From CAWDVK01 sp963805715 (GTDB lineage: Bacteria > Actinomycetota > Actinomycetes > Streptosporangiales > Streptosporangiaceae): a stretch of DNA of 64,000 bases. Of the stretch, positions 62,086-64,000 are shown piece by piece. Where the stretch lies: assembly GCA_963805715.1 (NCBI GenBank), contig CAWDVK010000002.1, forward strand, positions 1 to 64,000. The letters are read 5' to 3'. The translations under genes and the position numbers were made by a program. Under the pieces are notes generated by a model. It did no database searches and had not been told where the DNA came from. It worked only from the letters and a program-made list of their open reading frames with translations. The stretch's first letter is position 1; each line of letters opens with the position of its first letter.

Positions 62086-62200
62086 ATGCCGGGTCGCCCA
62101 GCTCACCCAGTCCCGGAGCGGGCCGGGGAAGCCGAACTCGGCGACGGGCAGGACCCCCGGTGCCAGGCCGGCAACGGTAGCCCGGGCGCCATCGGTCCCT
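62024..62200 (-). pseudogene. ASCH-domain gene reduced to head and tail
   Basis: Minus strand: one frame carries LPVAEFGFPGPLRD, the N-terminal motif of small actinobacterial ASCH proteins. At about 62093-62107 another frame takes over with LGDPAFTVSDDALIVAQEFR and LVPGS before the stop at 62024-62026, the usual C-terminus. Roughly 80-100 codons of the middle are absent. The head has no clear start codon. Confidence 0.6.
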
Positions 62201-62230
62201 GGTGCGGATGGCCCCAGCCGTGCCGGAAAG

Positions 62231-62611
62231 CTACTCCGAGTCGTACCGGAAGCCGCCGAGGAAGCGCCGGAATACCCCGCCCTCCCGGGGCAGGGACGGC
62301 CCGGCCGGGGGTGCTTCCTCGCGTTCGCGTCCGATCGGCTGGTCGTAATCCGCCCGCGCGATGGCGTCGACGATCTGGGCCTCGTCGAAATCCTCCGAGC
62401 CGGGGATCTTGGGAACGAAGCCGACCAGGTCACCGTCCAGCATGACCTCCGCCTCCAGTGATGCGGTGCCTTCGTTGCCCCAGATCGCCTCGCGGCTGTC
62501 GCCGATCACGACGCGCACGCCGTAGACATCGATGCCCGCGTTCTCCAGGTGCGCGTCGATGCCGCGATCCCGGAGGGCGTCGGCAACCCGCCGGGCCCGG
62601 TTCTCATCCAT
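62231..62611 (-). CDS. Conserved hypothetical protein, 126 residues
   Basis: It begins MDENRARRVADALRDRGIDA and continues HLENAGIDVYGVRVVIGDSR, SLEAEVMLDGDLVGFVPKIP and EAQIVDAIARADYDQPIGRE. It is acidic, soluble and helical-strand mixed. Similar small proteins occur in actinomycetes without a name. It looks intact, and codon use matches real genes. Confidence 0.65.
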   Translation of the reverse strand: MDENRARRVADALRDRGIDAHLENAGIDVYGVRVVIGDSREAIWGNEGTASLEAEVMLDGDLVGFVPKIPGSEDFDEAQIVDAIARADYDQPIGREREEAPPAGPSLPREGGVFRRFLGGFRYDSE

Positions 62612-62821
62612 GTGCCGAGCCTATCTACCCTCGCCGGCCCCGGCCGCCGCCCAGTCCGGCGGCCTGGCAGCCCAGCCCTTGCCGCAGCCGAACCGCCAGG
62701 TCGCGCCGGCCCCGGGTCTGATGGCATCGCCGCTGAAACCAGGAAATATGCGCTTGCCAGCCGGGCTGCGGCGGTGATACTCAGCGGCTATAGCCGCAGT
62801 GGCCGGGAGAATCGGGGCGGG

Positions 62822-63040
62822 ATGTTCGAGCGGTTTACCCTCGGAGCGCGGGGCGTGCTGGTGCAGGCTCAGCATGAGGCGAGGATGCTCCTGGTCCGCG
62901 ATGAGAAGGGCGTCGCGGCCCGCGTACTGGGCATGCTAGGCGGCGACCTGAACGAGATCCGCTGGCAGGTGATCCGGCTGCTGGGCGGTCCCGCGGGCGA
63001 GCACCTTCGCCGGCCATTCCATCCGCGCGCAGCCGGCTGA
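62822..63040 (+). CDS. Stand-alone Clp N-domain protein with internal deletion
   Basis: ATG 62822 with GGGGCGGG upstream gives MFERFTLGARGVLVQAQHEA, the first Clp-N repeat helix. The family then reads EARML, an NH..IGTEHILLG segment and L.RDEKGVAA. Here EARML is joined directly to LVRDEKGVAARVLGMLGG, losing about 13 residues (39 bp, in frame, near 62889). The remainder DLNEIRWQVIRLLGG is normal. The conserved IGTEH turn is missing, so the fold is probably damaged. The total of 72 residues is far shorter than usual stand-alone members. Confidence 0.7.
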   Translation: MFERFTLGARGVLVQAQHEARMLLVRDEKGVAARVLGMLGGDLNEIRWQVIRLLGGPAGEHLRRPFHPRAAG

Positions 63041-63255
63041 TCCGCCCTGGAGCCCGAGGTTGACCTGGCGTCCGTCATCTTCCGCTGCCGAGAATGGGCC
63101 GAATATCTCGATAGCTTCGGCAATCTCTGATGGAGTATCAACTCGGGGGCGCATCCGGCAGACCTCACCTCGCCACGCCGGCGAGGCCATGCCCGTCCGT
63201 AAGCCGCTAGCCGAAGGACATGACAGATGGTGAGACTGACTCTGGTGACAGAGCC
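63041..63255. other. Intergenic region
   Basis: No gene is seen. A 30-codon stretch after the Clp-N stop (SALEPEVDLASVIFRCREWA) reads in the same frame and could be remnant sequence, but no family is recognised. Confidence 0.3.
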
Positions 63256-64000
63256 ATGACGGCCAGCTCGGGGAGGCCGGCCAGCGCACCCGCGGCGGGG
63301 CAGTCTGGCCAGATTGTGGAGCCTGCGGTCGCTGGACTGCCGCGGCGAGCCGGGAGCCGGCCCGCTTCGTGGCGGGCCACTGCCTGGTACGCGGCTTTCG
63401 CGGTCTATGCGGGGATAGTGGCGGTGGTGAGCGCGGCTAGTTACGAGCGCGCCTGGGGAGCCTGGGCGGCCTGTGGCTATGGCGCTGCGGCCCTGGCCGG
63501 CCGGTGGCGCTGGCACGGGCGGGATCTGGCCCTGCTGGCGAGCCTGGGGGGCGCGCTGGTGGCCCCGCTGGCATGGCTGGCAACCCGCGCGCGGCCCACG
63601 CCCGATGTTCAGGTGGTCTGGCGGGCCGCGCTGCTGCTGCTGCGGCACGGGACTCCGTACCTGCCGCCATCGCAGCTCGTGCACCTGAGCGGTCCCATCG
63701 CCTACAACCCTTACCTGCCAGCCATGGCCCTGTTCGGACTGCCCCGGGCCATCGGGCTGACCGCGCTGGCCGGCGACACGCGCCCCTGGCTGGCGGTTGC
63801 GACCGTCGGGCTGTTCGCCCTGGCCCTGCGGATATCCGGGCGGCGTGACGCACTGCGCTGGAGCCTGCTAGCCGTCGCCTCGCCGGTGATGGCCTTCCCG
63901 CTGGCGCTTGGCATCACCGACCCGCCGGTGCTCGGCCTGGTCTGCGTGGCGCTGGCCGTGCTCAGCCAGACGTCCCCGCCGCGGCTGTGGACCGCGGCGG
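63256..64000 (+). CDS. GT87/GT-C-like membrane glycosyltransferase, partial
   Basis: ATG 63256 opens a reading frame that continues past the window end, so at least 248 residues are encoded. It has several helices (WYAAFAVYAGIVAVVSAASY, LALLASLGGALVAPLAWLAT, WLAVATVGLFALALRISGRR, LLAVASPVMAFPLALGITDP). After the second helix comes DVQVVWRAALLLLRHGTPYL, then IAYNPYLPAMALFGLPRAIG, the loop pattern of GT87 polyprenol-phosphate-mannose-dependent mannosyltransferases. Substrate and exact family are tentative. Confidence 0.65.
   Translation, partial: MTASSGRPASAPAAGQSGQIVEPAVAGLPRRAGSRPASWRATAWYAAFAVYAGIVAVVSAASYERAWGAWAACGYGAAALAGRWRWHGRDLALLASLGGALVAPLAWLATRARPTPDVQVVWRAALLLLRHGTPYLPPSQLVHLSGPIAYNPYLPAMALFGLPRAIGLTALAGDTRPWLAVATVGLFALALRISGRRDALRWSLLAVASPVMAFPLALGITDPPVLGLVCVALAVLSQTSPPRLWTAA

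Overview
The window is very GC-rich, with strong G/C preference at third codon positions. It carries markers of high-GC Gram-positive bacteria: the tlyA-nadK-recN-steA-steB-murJ block, a mycothiol-type maleylpyruvate isomerase family protein, DUF5999 and an F420-type LLM oxidoreductase. It therefore comes from an actinomycete chromosome, probably near Streptosporangiales or Streptomycetales; the genus cannot be read from the sequence. It starts at the 3' end of an rRNA operon (5S rRNA and terminator).

Layout. 0.3-7 kb: an Arg/Gly-rich repeat protein with a helical-repeat C-terminus, a metallo-beta-lactamase-fold hydrolase, a DUF1015 protein and a TPR-HAD hydrolase. 7-11.3 kb: an ABC exporter, a nei/ABC-ATPase chimera, an AlkB-like dioxygenase and an SCP2-like protein. 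11.4-21.3 kb: a co-directional, mostly overlapping block of eight named genes for rRNA methylation, NAD phosphorylation, DNA repair, septation and cell-wall lipid handling. 21.7-25.3 kb: a surface module (membrane protein, DUF4397 protein, class F-like sortase). 25.3-29.7 kb: a broken inositol-phosphatase gene, an amine oxidase, an isochorismatase-like hydrolase, a glyoxalase-II-like MBL protein and a mycothiol-dependent enzyme. 30.1-33 kb: uvrA. 33-38.6 kb: a predicted transmembrane electron-transfer set (NuoF-like flavoprotein with ferredoxin, cytochrome-b-like membrane protein) divergent from a large secreted protein and a 46-codon small ORF. 39-43.5 kb: a secreted repeat protein, a two-component system, an alpha/beta hydrolase and DUF5999. 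43.7-49.4 kb: a heterodimeric ABC exporter and a cysteine-desulfurase-like protein. 49.5-58.3 kb: small enzymes, AzlCD, CBS, AraC, LLM, MEDS and two DUF998 proteins. 58-64 kb: a MarR/MFS remnant locus, a glycoside-hydrolase-like secreted protein, several truncated genes, and the start of a GT87/GT-C-like membrane protein cut by the window edge.

Two patterns run through the window. First, several accessory genes keep a recognisable head and tail but have lost the middle (nei/ABC ATPase, IMPase-like, DHA2 MFS, DUF1801, ASCH, stand-alone Clp-N). Second, at least six otherwise conserved genes, including murJ, need a single frameshift to read through. These patterns may reflect real decay or errors in the assembly; raw reads would decide. 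Short in-frame tandem repeats also expand several proteins, and uvrA alternates between G-ending and C-ending codon blocks. I found no CRISPR array, transposase, prophage, tRNA or obvious biosynthetic gene cluster.
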